Below the pieces are notes generated by a model. The model did not search any database. It had not been told where the DNA came from and saw only the letters and a list, made by a program, of their open reading frames with translations. The translations under genes were made by a program, and so were the position numbers. Of a stretch of DNA of 16,179 bases, positions 1 through 7,956 are shown one piece after another. Each line of letters opens with the position of its first letter. Within the stretch, counting starts at the first letter, position 1. Source of the stretch: an uncultured Verrucomicrobiales bacterium (GTDB taxonomy: Bacteria; Verrucomicrobiota; Verrucomicrobiia; Limisphaerales; JACDHS01); assembly GCA_937983475.1 (NCBI GenBank), contig CALJZV010000364.1:1-16179 (forward strand). Reading direction: 5' to 3'.

Positions 1-94
1 CGGATTCATGCCGATGGGGGCGACGATAAATAAAAAAACCGGCCACGAATAGTCTATTGCGCTGCCCCCTCCATTTCCCTGATAATCCGGGCAA

Positions 95-1189
95 ATGGTG
101 CTCAACCGCGATAAAATCCGCCGCATTGGCGTCTTCAAGTTCCGGAACATTGGCGACGTGCTGATGATCACGCCGGCGTTGCGCGCCCTCAGGGAGGCTT
201 TTCCTGATGCGGAAATCACCGTGGCGGTCAACTCGGTCACCGACGCCATGCTGGCCAATAACCCGCACATCAACCGGGTTCTGGTCTATGACCGGAAAAC
301 CAAGGAGCGAAACCTGTTTTCCCGGCTCAAGCGCGAGTTTTTATTTTTCCGGAAGCTGCGGCAAATGCGGTTTGATTTGACGGTTGATTTCACCTCCGGG
401 GACCGGCCGGTGGCCTACTCGTTGTTGTCCGGCGCGCGCGTGCGCACGGCCTTTGCCGGGCCATGGAATCGGCTGAACTGGCGACGATTAGCGTTCACCC
501 ATTTGTTTCCCAATCCGCCGCCGCCGATTCACGAGGTGGAGCGGCACTTGTGGTTGTTGAAGCAACTCGGCATTCCGGCTCGGGACAAAAGCCTTTGCCT
601 GGTCACAAGCGAATCGGACCGCGCGTGGGCGAAGAATCTGATTGCTCCTTACTCAGGCAAAACCATTGTCCACGTGCATCCGGTGGCGCGATGGCTGTTC
701 AAGTGCTGGGACAACCAAAAAATGGCCGAGGTGATCGACTGGCTGGAATTGGAGAAAAACGCCAAGGTCATCATCACCAGCAGCACGACGCCAAAGGAGC
801 TTGACCGGACGCGCGCGATTCTTGGCCTGTGCCGCAGCCAGCCACTGTTTCTCAACGGCCAGACGACTTTGGGACAAGTGGCCGCCTTGTCTGAGGCGGC
901 GGATTTGTTTTTTGGTGTGGATACCGCGCCTATGCACATGGCGGCTGCCGTGGGCACCCCGGTTGTCTGCCTGTTTGGGCCGACCAATGCCGACAGTTGG
1001 CATCCTTGGAGCGACCAACAAATGACGTTGCAAAAGGCCTGTCCCTGCCAGAAGTCCGGCGAGCGGGAATGTGACTGGAGCGTTGTTCGGGCCTGCTTGC
1101 AAAACATTCAGCCCGCCGAGGTCAAAGCCGCTTTGGAGCCGATGCTGAAAACAATCCGCACCGCGCCAATGTCCAGCAAAATGGTTTAA
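95..1189 (+). CDS. Glycosyltransferase family 9 (heptosyltransferase-like)
   Basis: 364 aa, the usual length for GT9 enzymes, which transfer ADP-heptose or related sugars onto the inner core of lipopolysaccharide at the cytoplasmic face of the inner membrane. The N-terminal nucleotide-sugar fold opens with RNIGDVLMITPALRALR (about residues 17-33), the family's signature. The second Rossmann half shows a P-x-x-RW-x-x-K-x-W segment near residue 210 and GVDTAPMHMAAAVGTP from residue 274, then LFGPT, the donor-site block. A Cys-rich tail (CPCQKSGERECDW) is common in RfaQ-like members. The ATG at 95 puts the signature loop at the expected distance; no clear Shine-Dalgarno is seen. The gene converges on the GT4 gene, and their stop codons overlap in a shared ttaa. 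The actual acceptor and sugar cannot be told from sequence; the family call is firm, the heptosyl specificity is inference. Confidence 0.9.
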   Translation: MVLNRDKIRRIGVFKFRNIGDVLMITPALRALREAFPDAEITVAVNSVTDAMLANNPHINRVLVYDRKTKERNLFSRLKREFLFFRKLRQMRFDLTVDFTSGDRPVAYSLLSGARVRTAFAGPWNRLNWRRLAFTHLFPNPPPPIHEVERHLWLLKQLGIPARDKSLCLVTSESDRAWAKNLIAPYSGKTIVHVHPVARWLFKCWDNQKMAEVIDWLELEKNAKVIITSSTTPKELDRTRAILGLCRSQPLFLNGQTTLGQVAALSEAADLFFGVDTAPMHMAAAVGTPVVCLFGPTNADSWHPWSDQQMTLQKACPCQKSGERECDWSVVRACLQNIQPAEVKAALEPMLKTIRTAPMSSKMV

Positions 1190-2310
1190 CGCTTCCTGCG
1201 GCTGAATTCCCCAAGCCGCTTTTCATACACGCAGTCCAAACGACGGCACATGGCTTCGAGGCTGTAGTCGGCTTGCGCAACGGCCAGGGCTTGGGTGCCA
1301 AGCCGAGTCCTCAAGTCCTTGCTTTCCAAAAGTTGGCCAATTTTTTCCGCGAGCAGAACCCCATCGCGCGGCGGCGCGAGCAAGCCGGTTTCGTTGTCGC
1401 GCACCACCTCGGGAATGCCGCCGACGGTGGTGCCGACGACCGCTTTGCCCATGGCCTGCGCCTGCAAAATGATTTGCGGAATGCCTTCGTGAGCGGTTGA
1501 GGGCAGCACCAGAACGTCCAGCGATGCCAGCACGTTGGGGACATCCTCGCGATGGCCCAGGAGCGTGACATGGCCTTTCAAATCCAGCTCATGAATCAGC
1601 GCGGAGATTTCGGCCCGGCCGTCCCCTTCGCCGGCAATGACAAAATGAACGTCCTGCCGCTGGTCGAGAATTTCCCTCGCGGCTCCGAGAAAAAACCGGT
1701 GGCCCTTCCAGCTTCGCAGGACCGACACCATGCCCACCATCAGCGTGCCGGGGGCAAGGTTCAATTCCTCGCGAAGCCGGCCCGGGATTTGGGGGTTGAA
1801 CCGGCTCAGGTCAATGCCCGTGGCGATGCAGGTGACTTTTCTTGCGGGCAAATGAAGCTCGCGAATCAGGCGGTTGGAAATTTTCTCGCTGGTGGTGATG
1901 ACGTGATGCGGCAGCGTGCGAAAGGCGATGTGGCTGAGGAAGCGGTTGGGGTAATCGACTTCAATGTGCCGTGAGCGAATCAGCAGCGGCACGCCCGCCA
2001 GATGCGCGGCGATGCCCGCCAGCCAGCCGTCACGCGAACTGTGCGTGTTGACCACGTCCACCTGCTCGCGCTGGAAGAATTTTTTAAGGCGCAGAATAGT
2101 CGATGGGTACTTGAGCCTGGCATCCGTGAATGCAAAGACCGGAAAACCCTCGTCGCAGCATTTGCGGTAAATTTGGGTGTTCTCCGGCGCGCACAGCAGC
2201 ATGCGATGGCCCCGGTCGCGGCAGGCTTTCATTTCTGTGAAAACACGGATTTCCTGTCCGCCCCAGCCGTTGGAGACTTCGCTGTGAACAATGGTTAATG
2301 CTCGGGTCAT
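1186..2310 (-). CDS. Glycosyltransferase family 4
   Basis: 374 aa GT-B-fold retaining glycosyltransferase. The N-terminal acceptor domain begins with TIVHSEVSNGWGGQE, the glycine-rich GGxE loop of GT4 enzymes, followed by VDVVNTHSSRDGWLAG (about 84-99). The donor domain has ATGIDLSRFNP (163-173), VGMVSVLRSWKGH (192-204), FVIAGEGDGR (223-232) and EGIPQIILQAQAMGKAVVGT (275-294). In the E-x7-E motif the first Glu is E275 but the second position is Gln (Q283); a Q here is found in some GT4 subgroups, so activity is still expected. The end of the protein is basic (GEFSRRKR). It lies 68 nt downstream of PolX on the same strand and converges with the GT9 gene, which suggests shared use in surface glycan or LPS assembly. 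Sugar and acceptor are unknown. Confidence 0.9.
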   Translation of the reverse strand: MTRALTIVHSEVSNGWGGQEIRVFTEMKACRDRGHRMLLCAPENTQIYRKCCDEGFPVFAFTDARLKYPSTILRLKKFFQREQVDVVNTHSSRDGWLAGIAAHLAGVPLLIRSRHIEVDYPNRFLSHIAFRTLPHHVITTSEKISNRLIRELHLPARKVTCIATGIDLSRFNPQIPGRLREELNLAPGTLMVGMVSVLRSWKGHRFFLGAAREILDQRQDVHFVIAGEGDGRAEISALIHELDLKGHVTLLGHREDVPNVLASLDVLVLPSTAHEGIPQIILQAQAMGKAVVGTTVGGIPEVVRDNETGLLAPPRDGVLLAEKIGQLLESKDLRTRLGTQALAVAQADYSLEAMCRRLDCVYEKRLGEFSRRKR

Positions 2311-2378
2311 CTTGCGGTTGATGCGCGGCGCTTTGACGCCATTGCTTGCCGGAATAATCGAATTGTTTCAAGCCTCGT

Positions 2379-4154
2379 TCATTTATGTGAAGCCTGTGTC
2401 ACGCTGTGACGTTTGTGTTGAAGCTCTTTTCTCAGCGCGGAAATCGCCAGGGTGTTGACGACGTCCTTTTTGGTCAGCCAGCCCTTGCGCGCCACGCCCG
2501 CGCCCAGCCGGAGAAACCCGGCGTTTTCATGCCGATGGGAATCGCAGTTGATGACGCATCTGACACCCTTGTCCTTCGCGTAGCGCCACAGCCGCCAGTC
2601 CATATCAAAGCGCAGCGGATTGGCGTTGAGTTCGATCCATGTGCCCGTTTCGGCGCAGGCATCAATCACTGCCGTCTGGTTGACCTTGTAAGGCTCGCGC
2701 TCCAGCAGCAGGCGCCCGGTCAAATGCCCCAGCATGTGGACAAACGGGTTTTCGGCGGCGCGAATCAGCCGCTTGGTGGTTTCGCTTTCATTCTGCGAAA
2801 AGCCGTGGTGAATGCTCGCGACCACGACTTCCAGTTCGGCCAGCAGATCGTCGTTAAAATCGAGCTTGCCCTCGGCCAGAATGTCCACCTCCGTGCCCGT
2901 CAGCAGGCGAAACGACTCGCCCTTGTCCTCCAGTCGCTGGTTGACCGCTTTAATTTCCTCCAATTGCTGGCGAAGCCGTTCCGGAGTCAGCCCGTTGGCC
3001 TGAAAGGATGACCGGGAATGATCGGTGATGGCCCAGTAGGCGCAGCCCAGTTCAATGGCGTAATCGGCGATTTCCTGCAATGTGTGCCGGCCATCGCTCC
3101 AGTTGGAATGGTTGTGCAAGGAGCCCTTCAGGTCGGTCCACTCCAACAGGCGCGGAATGTCGTTTTTCTCGGCGGCATCAAACTCGCCCTGGTCTTCGCG
3201 AAGCTCGGGCGGAATCGGGGCGAGGTCCAGTTCGCTGTAGATGTCGTCCTCGGTGCTGCATTTGACCAGCAGCTCGGGATCGCGCGTTTCCTCCTTGGAC
3301 TGGAACAGGCCGTATTCGTTGAGCCGAAGACCGCGCGCAATGGCCCGCTGGCGCAGCACGATGTTGTGTTCCTTGCTTCCGGTAAAATATAGCAGCGCAA
3401 ATGGAAATTCCGCGTCACTGACCACTCGCAGGTCCGCCTGAATGCCGTCGCTCAGTATAACGCTGGCCTTGGTGTCGCCCTTGGCCAGCACGTTCAACAC
3501 GCCTTCCTGCTTGCAGAAAAAATCAATCACGGTAGCGGGATTCTTGGACGAGGCCAGAAAATCAATGTCGCCAATGGTTTCGCGGAAGCGCCTCAAGCTT
3601 CCTGCCGTGCTGCACCGGATCACTTCGGGATGCTGGCGCAGCAACTCCAGCACCGGTTCGGCCGCCGCCAGGGCCGCACTCAAGAGATGGCGCGTCGCGT
3701 AAGTGCGGTGAAACTGGATGCCCTCGCAGATTTTGGCCTGCGTCTTTTCCCCGAAGCCGTCCAACTCGGCCACCTTGCCTTCGTTGCAGGCTTTTTCGAG
3801 TTGTTCGAGGGTTTCGATGCCGAGTTTTTTGTTCAAGGCGATGATCTTTTTGGGGCCGAGGCCTGGGATGGACAGCATTTCGACCAGGCCCGCAGGCACG
3901 GAGGCTTTGAGTTCGTCGTAATACGCCAGCTTCCCCGAGGAAAGCAGCTCCTCAATTTTCTCGAGAATGCTGGCGCCAATCCCTTTCATTTTCCCCAAAC
4001 GGCCATCGGCGAGCAGCACGTCCAAAGGCTCGTTCAAGCCTTCAATCGTTCGCGCGGCGTTTTCGTAGGCGCGGGTCTTGAACGGGTTTTCGCCCTTCAA
4101 CTCAAGAAGTGTTCCAATTTCAGTAAAAATTTCTGCGACCTGATCTTTGGTCAT
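2379..4154 (-). CDS. polX: DNA polymerase/3'-5' exonuclease PolX
   Basis: 591 aa, close to the roughly 570-aa bacterial PolX standard. Family X polymerases fill short gaps in base-excision repair, and the bacterial form adds a PHP domain with 3'-5' exonuclease and AP-endonuclease activity. The N-terminal 8-kDa-like and helix-hairpin-helix parts are visible (MKGIGASILEKIEELL at 56-71, IPGLGPKKIIAL at 96-107, LDGFGEKTQAKI at 131-142). The polymerase palm has GSLRRFRETIGDIDFL with catalytic D196 and D198, and a third Asp in QADLRVV (D241). The PHP metal site is complete: HNHSNWSDG (H347, H349), TDHS (H379), TGTEVDIL (E422), ASIHHGF, GHLTGR (H477) and CDSHRHEN (D538, H540). The start is the only one giving the normal N-terminus. 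It is divergent from thiD, with about 100 nt between them. Confidence 0.96.
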   Translation of the reverse strand: MTKDQVAEIFTEIGTLLELKGENPFKTRAYENAARTIEGLNEPLDVLLADGRLGKMKGIGASILEKIEELLSSGKLAYYDELKASVPAGLVEMLSIPGLGPKKIIALNKKLGIETLEQLEKACNEGKVAELDGFGEKTQAKICEGIQFHRTYATRHLLSAALAAAEPVLELLRQHPEVIRCSTAGSLRRFRETIGDIDFLASSKNPATVIDFFCKQEGVLNVLAKGDTKASVILSDGIQADLRVVSDAEFPFALLYFTGSKEHNIVLRQRAIARGLRLNEYGLFQSKEETRDPELLVKCSTEDDIYSELDLAPIPPELREDQGEFDAAEKNDIPRLLEWTDLKGSLHNHSNWSDGRHTLQEIADYAIELGCAYWAITDHSRSSFQANGLTPERLRQQLEEIKAVNQRLEDKGESFRLLTGTEVDILAEGKLDFNDDLLAELEVVVASIHHGFSQNESETTKRLIRAAENPFVHMLGHLTGRLLLEREPYKVNQTAVIDACAETGTWIELNANPLRFDMDWRLWRYAKDKGVRCVINCDSHRHENAGFLRLGAGVARKGWLTKKDVVNTLAISALRKELQHKRHSVTQASHK

Positions 4155-4260
4155 AGGCGGAATCTAAGTCCAAACGGCGCGGCGTGAAAGAGGGAAGCTT
4201 GGCTTGCCGAAAGGCGGTCCAGTCCGCAAATTGCATTCCAAGATGCGCAAAGTGCGATCC

Positions 4261-5067
4261 ATGCCCGTGGCATTGACCGTTGCCGGTTCGGACAGCGGCG
4301 GTGGCGCGGGAATTCAGGCGGACTTGAAAACCTTCGCCGCGCTCGGGGTTCACGGGACGAGCGCGATCACTTGCCTGACGGCCCAAAATCCCAGAACCGT
4401 TACGGCGGTGCTGCCGGCCACGGCTGCGTTTGTGCGCCAGCAACTGGAGGCAATTTTCACCGAATTGCCGCCCCGCGCGGCCAAGACTGGCATGCTGTTT
4501 TCGGCGGACATCATTCGCGCGGTGGCCCGGGTCTTTGAGGAAAATAAACGGGTGCCGTTGGTGGTGGATCCGGTGATGGTGGCCACCAGCGGAGCCAGCC
4601 TGCTCAAACCGTCGGCCGAGTCCGCGTTAAAGAATCTGTTGCTGCCTCGGGCCGCATTGGTGACGCCCAATCTGGATGAGGCCGCGATTCTCGTGGGAAA
4701 AAAATTGTCCGAGCCGGAGGACCTGCGTGCCGCCGCCCGGAAGATTCATTCGGACTTCGGGTGCGCGGTGCTGCTCAAGGGCGGGCACCTTCGAGACATG
4801 AGTGAGGCGGTGGACATTCTTTTTGACGGCCGCGAGGAGTGGATGTTGAGCGCGCCGTTTGTTAAAGGCGTTTCCACGCATGGCACCGGCTGCACCTATT
4901 CCGCCGCTGTTGCGGCCGGTCTGGCTCATGGATTGGCTCTGGCGGACGCGGTGACTCAATCCAAGGATTACATCAGCGAAGCCATCGCCCAAAGTCAGCA
5001 AGTGGGGCGTTACCGGGTGCTCCAGCATTTTCAATTAGCCAATAGAAAATTAAAAAACCGCGCATGA
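4261..5067 (+). CDS. thiD: Hydroxymethylpyrimidine/phosphomethylpyrimidine kinase ThiD
   Basis: About 268 aa from the ATG at 4261. ThiD phosphorylates HMP and HMP-P with ATP to make HMP-PP, the pyrimidine half of thiamin, in the cytoplasm. The ribokinase-like fold is clear: substrate loop LTVAGSDSGGGAGIQAD near the N-terminus, VVDPVMVATSG mid-protein, TPNLDEAAIL, LLKGGH, and the anion-hole/catalytic block THGTGCTYSAA near the C-terminus. The frame also stays open to a TTG at 4204 and an ATG at 4243. I choose 4261 because the family's N-terminus is a few residues before AGSDSGGGAG, but the TTG has a purine-rich gaggga upstream, so the start is uncertain. No other thi gene is in the window. Its TGA overlaps the ATG of the SMUG1 gene as ATGA, so the two are likely co-transcribed and translationally coupled. 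Confidence 0.93.
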   Translation: MPVALTVAGSDSGGGAGIQADLKTFAALGVHGTSAITCLTAQNPRTVTAVLPATAAFVRQQLEAIFTELPPRAAKTGMLFSADIIRAVARVFEENKRVPLVVDPVMVATSGASLLKPSAESALKNLLLPRAALVTPNLDEAAILVGKKLSEPEDLRAAARKIHSDFGCAVLLKGGHLRDMSEAVDILFDGREEWMLSAPFVKGVSTHGTGCTYSAAVAAGLAHGLALADAVTQSKDYISEAIAQSQQVGRYRVLQHFQLANRKLKNRA

Positions 5068-5795
5068 ACTCCCGGTGCGTTGTAGTCCAATTGATTGAGG
5101 CCGCGCAAGAGTTGTCGCGCCAAGTGGCTCGACTGCGCTTTGCGCCGCCCATCACCCATGTTTACAACCCGCTCGACTACGCCTGGGAACCGCATGAGCA
5201 GTATTTGCGGCGCTATGGCAACAGCCTCAAGCGCGTGGTCTTTTTGGGAATGAATCCCGGCCCGTTCGGCATGGCACAGACCGGTGTGCCTTTTGGCGAA
5301 ATAAAAGCGGTGCGTGACTGGATGGGAATTGAGGCGCCGGTGCGTCAACCAAGGAACGCGCATCCAGCGCGTCCGGTGCAGGGCTTTGCCTGCCCGCGCT
5401 CCGAGGTCAGCGGACGGCGTTTGTGGCATTTCTTCGCCTCGAGGTATGGCACGCCGGATTCATTTTTCTCGGAGCATTTCGTTCTGAATTACTGTCCTCT
5501 TGTGTTCATGGAGGAATCCGGGCGCAACCGCACGCCCGCCCAGCTTACCGCACGCGAGGCGGCCGCGCTGTTCAAGGTGTGTGATGCTCACTTATTGAGT
5601 GCTTTGGAGGTTTTAAAACCCGAATGGGCCGTGGGGGTTGGGGATTTTGCGGCGGAACGGCTGAGAAACCTTTCTGGGAAAGGTTTGGTTCAAATCGGCC
5701 AGATATTGCATCCCAGTCCGGCCAGCCCGGTGGCCAACCGGGATTGGGCCGGAACGGTAGCCCGGCAGTTGCTGGCGCTTGGGGTGTGGAAGTAA
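5064..5795 (+). CDS. SMUG1-type uracil-DNA glycosylase (UDG family 3)
   Basis: 243 aa single-domain enzyme that excises uracil (and in known homologues 5-hydroxymethyluracil) from DNA, starting base-excision repair. It is strikingly close to animal SMUG1 along its whole length: YNPLDYAWEPHEQYLRRYG (34-52), motif 1 GMNPGPFGMAQTGVPFGE (62-79) with the catalytic-water Asn N64, SEVSGRRLW, the base-pocket Asn in LNYCPL (N142), SGRNRTPAQL, VGVGDFAAER, and motif 2 HPSPASPVAN with the catalytic His H216. All catalytic and pocket residues expected from the vertebrate enzyme are present. Bacterial SMUG1 is known but sparse, and verrucomicrobial examples are among those I recall. The start codon sits inside the thiD stop (ATGA), which implies translational coupling. 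The abasic sites it makes could be processed by the AP-endonuclease and gap-filling activities of the nearby PolX; this link is inference. Confidence 0.95.
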   Translation: MNSRCVVVQLIEAAQELSRQVARLRFAPPITHVYNPLDYAWEPHEQYLRRYGNSLKRVVFLGMNPGPFGMAQTGVPFGEIKAVRDWMGIEAPVRQPRNAHPARPVQGFACPRSEVSGRRLWHFFASRYGTPDSFFSEHFVLNYCPLVFMEESGRNRTPAQLTAREAAALFKVCDAHLLSALEVLKPEWAVGVGDFAAERLRNLSGKGLVQIGQILHPSPASPVANRDWAGTVARQLLALGVWK

Positions 5796-5908
5796 AACGG
5801 CGGCAACGTGTTCGACTTGTTTGTTAAGGATAGGGGATTTTTGTAGGGTCGTGCCGGGATATTTTGGCTTGTGAACCGCCGGAAAAATCGCTATCAAAGT
5901 CCATCCTT

Positions 5909-6886
5909 ATGAAACGATTCACCCTTGCCTCCATCGTTGCTGCGGTGTCTGCCTTGTCCGCGCCGCAGATTCAAGCCCAGGTTTTATTTTCAGATAACTT
6001 TGATTCAGACACTACGGCGAATTGGATTGTGAATGCAGGCGCATCCGGCAACCACGCTGCCACTTTCTTCTTCGATTACAGCACGATTGGCATTCCTTCG
6101 GCGCCCAATTCAACCGGGAGCACTACGCGCGGCCTGAAACTGGAGGCGAATTTTGGTCCGACTGCGGCCTTCAGCGGCATCAGCGTCTCCCCCTTGGGTC
6201 AGAATTTTACCGGAGACTATATCCTTCGGTTTGATATGTGGATGAACTTCAACGGGCCACTGGCAACGGGCGGCAGCGGTTCCACTCATCTTACGACGGC
6301 GGGCATAGGAACAACGGGTAATATCGCGGTTCACGCCAATATGACAAATGCCGCAGCAGGTGTTTGGTTTGGCGCCACTGGCGATGGTGGTTCTGGTGAC
6401 ACCACTGGAGATTATCGAGCCTATACCGCCAATGGGTTGGTCAACACCAATGTTGGTGCCTATTACGCGGGCGGTGACGCAAATGCCCGCAACGACACCA
6501 ACCCCTACTACAATGGTCTCGGTGGCAACACCGCTCCCAATGATCAATTGACTTTATTCCCTCAGCAGAGTGGGACTAACCGAATCGGTGCCGCCGGGAT
6601 GCGCTGGCATGAAGTCACCATCACCAAAACCAACAATTTCATTAACTGGAACATTGGTGGGGTGGACATTGCGATTGTTGATGCCTCTTCCCTGACCCTG
6701 TCTTCTAACATCTTTTTTGGTCAGTCGGATATCAACGCGACGGTTTCGGCGGATGCCAATCGCCGCGCGTTGCTTTTCGGTCTGATTGACAACGTGCGCG
6801 TCGAAGTGGTGCCCGAGCCCTCCACCTATGCGCTGGGTTTACTGGGTTTGGCCGGTGCGTATTTCATTCGCCGTCGCCGGAAATAA
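5909..6886 (+). CDS. Secreted PEP-CTERM sorting-domain protein
   Basis: 325 aa from the ATG at 5909. The N-terminus is a signal peptide (MKRFTLASIVAAVSALSAPQ, likely cut near QAQ at about 24), and the C-terminus is a full PEP-CTERM signal: VVPEPSTYALGLLGLAGAYF followed by IRRRRK. Such tails are cut by an exosortase and the protein is delivered to the outer surface or exopolysaccharide matrix. The body is rich in Gly, Asn, Thr and Ala, with an early DNFDSDTTANW motif and WHEVTITKTNNFINW plus LIDNVRVEVV at the end, a pattern typical of a beta-sandwich (concanavalin/LamG-like) module. No catalytic site is recognised. The frame is open back to a TTG at 5864, but only the ATG gives a proper signal peptide. 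No exosortase lies in the window. A strong terminator follows 24 nt after the stop, so it is probably a single-gene unit. Confidence 0.88.
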   Translation: MKRFTLASIVAAVSALSAPQIQAQVLFSDNFDSDTTANWIVNAGASGNHAATFFFDYSTIGIPSAPNSTGSTTRGLKLEANFGPTAAFSGISVSPLGQNFTGDYILRFDMWMNFNGPLATGGSGSTHLTTAGIGTTGNIAVHANMTNAAAGVWFGATGDGGSGDTTGDYRAYTANGLVNTNVGAYYAGGDANARNDTNPYYNGLGGNTAPNDQLTLFPQQSGTNRIGAAGMRWHEVTITKTNNFINWNIGGVDIAIVDASSLTLSSNIFFGQSDINATVSADANRRALLFGLIDNVRVEVVPEPSTYALGLLGLAGAYFIRRRRK

Positions 6887-6910
6887 TCCGAATTTCCAGT
6901 ATTCCATTCA

Positions 6911-6937
6911 AAGCCGCCTTTCCAAGGCGGCTTTTTT
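6911..6937 (+). terminator. Intrinsic terminator after the PEP-CTERM gene
   Basis: A perfect 10-bp stem, aagccgcctt (6911-6920) with aaggcggctt (6924-6933), has a 3-nt loop (tcc) and is followed by more T residues up to 6937. It lies 24 nt after the PEP-CTERM stop and should end that transcript. It also sits upstream of any plausible start for the next gene, so that gene needs its own promoter or read-through. Confidence 0.93.
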
Positions 6938-6953
6938 GTTGCTCAATGCCGGC

Positions 6954-7862
6954 GTGAGTTTGCGTCTGGAAATGTTGCAGGTTGCCCGGTTGGCTCCCCG
7001 CGTTCTTGGGGAGGCATCGGACTTGATCAAAAACTTTGTGCATTCCCGGCAAAATGAAGACGGCGGATTTCAAAACAGGGCAGGGGAGAGCGACCTCTAT
7101 TACACCGTGTTTGCCATGGACGCGCTTGCGGCCCTGCAAGCCGAGTTGCCTTCGAGGAAAATAAAAGCCTATCTGGAATGCATTGGCGGTGGCGAGGACC
7201 TGGACTTTGTTCACGTGTGCTGCCTGGCGCGATGCTGGTCAGCCGTGGCATCCGTTTGCGCGGAGACAATTTCACCGGAGCTTGTCTCATCGCTTGGGGC
7301 ACGGATTGAAAGCTTCAGGGCGCAAAACGGCGGCTATGCGACGTCGCCCCGCGCCTTGAGAGGCACGGCTTACGGCGCATTTCTGGCAATGGGCGCACAT
7401 CAGGATTTGGGGCAAACAGTTCCCAACCCTTTGGCATTAATTCAATCCCTCAAATACTTGGAAGCGGCCGATGGCGCCTGGGTCAATGAGACGTTCGAGG
7501 GCAATCCTCTGCCCAGGCGCGGCTCCACCAACGCCACGGCGGCCGCAGTCACGGTGCTGCGCAACCTGTCCATGCCCGTGAATCCCGCTGTTGGAGACTG
7601 GCTTCTGGCGCGGGCGCATCCCCAAGGAGGCTTCTGTGCGGCTCCCGGCGCGCCCGTGCCGGATTTGCTTTCCACGGCCACGGCCCTGCACGCGCTTTCT
7701 GGGTTGGAGCGCGACTTCTCGGCGATTAAAGAATCCTGTTTGGATTATGTGGATTCGTTATGGACAAATGAGGGCGCGTTTTACGGCCATTGGAACGAGG
7801 CCCACCTGGATTGCGAATACACTTTTTACGGCCTGCTGGCTCTGGGGCATCTCAGCTTGTGA
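6954..7862 (+). CDS. Prenyltransferase/squalene-cyclase-fold (alpha-toroid) repeat protein
   Basis: About 302 aa from a GTG at 6954, or 296 aa from the ATG at 6972; neither has a good ribosome-binding site. The frame extends further left, but that part lies over the PEP-CTERM end and the terminator, so it is not used. The protein is built from helical-hairpin repeats that each carry a G-G-[FYA] turn: QNEDGGFQNRAGESDLYYTV (33-52), RAQNGGYATSPRALRGTAYG (122-141), DGAWVNE (173-179), PQGGFCAAPGAPVPDLLSTA (223-242) and EGAFYGHWNEAHLDCEYTFY (273-292). This is the alpha/alpha-toroid of protein prenyltransferase beta subunits and terpene cyclases. It lacks the cyclase DxDD motif, and I do not find the Asp-x-Cys...His zinc ligands of farnesyl/geranylgeranyl transferases. 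It has no signal peptide or membrane span. The fold is likely; the reaction, if any, is unknown. Confidence 0.75.
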   Translation: MSLRLEMLQVARLAPRVLGEASDLIKNFVHSRQNEDGGFQNRAGESDLYYTVFAMDALAALQAELPSRKIKAYLECIGGGEDLDFVHVCCLARCWSAVASVCAETISPELVSSLGARIESFRAQNGGYATSPRALRGTAYGAFLAMGAHQDLGQTVPNPLALIQSLKYLEAADGAWVNETFEGNPLPRRGSTNATAAAVTVLRNLSMPVNPAVGDWLLARAHPQGGFCAAPGAPVPDLLSTATALHALSGLERDFSAIKESCLDYVDSLWTNEGAFYGHWNEAHLDCEYTFYGLLALGHLSL

Positions 7863-7956
7863 AGTTTCATCGCCAAAGCGATCTTGCGGATAATTAAAAC
7901 CGGTCTTTAGTCAAATCGCTGGCATTCGGGTTCAAAGTTTTTTACCGTCGCGACCC

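Noticed and set aside
1..94. Left-edge sequence as a gene end or promoter
   Set aside because: No open frame with family features, no clear -35/-10 pair and no hairpin; I see nothing to annotate.
6786..6953. N-terminal extension of the alpha-toroid protein
   Set aside because: It begins at a TTG, overlaps the PEP-CTERM coding end and reads through the terminator hairpin.
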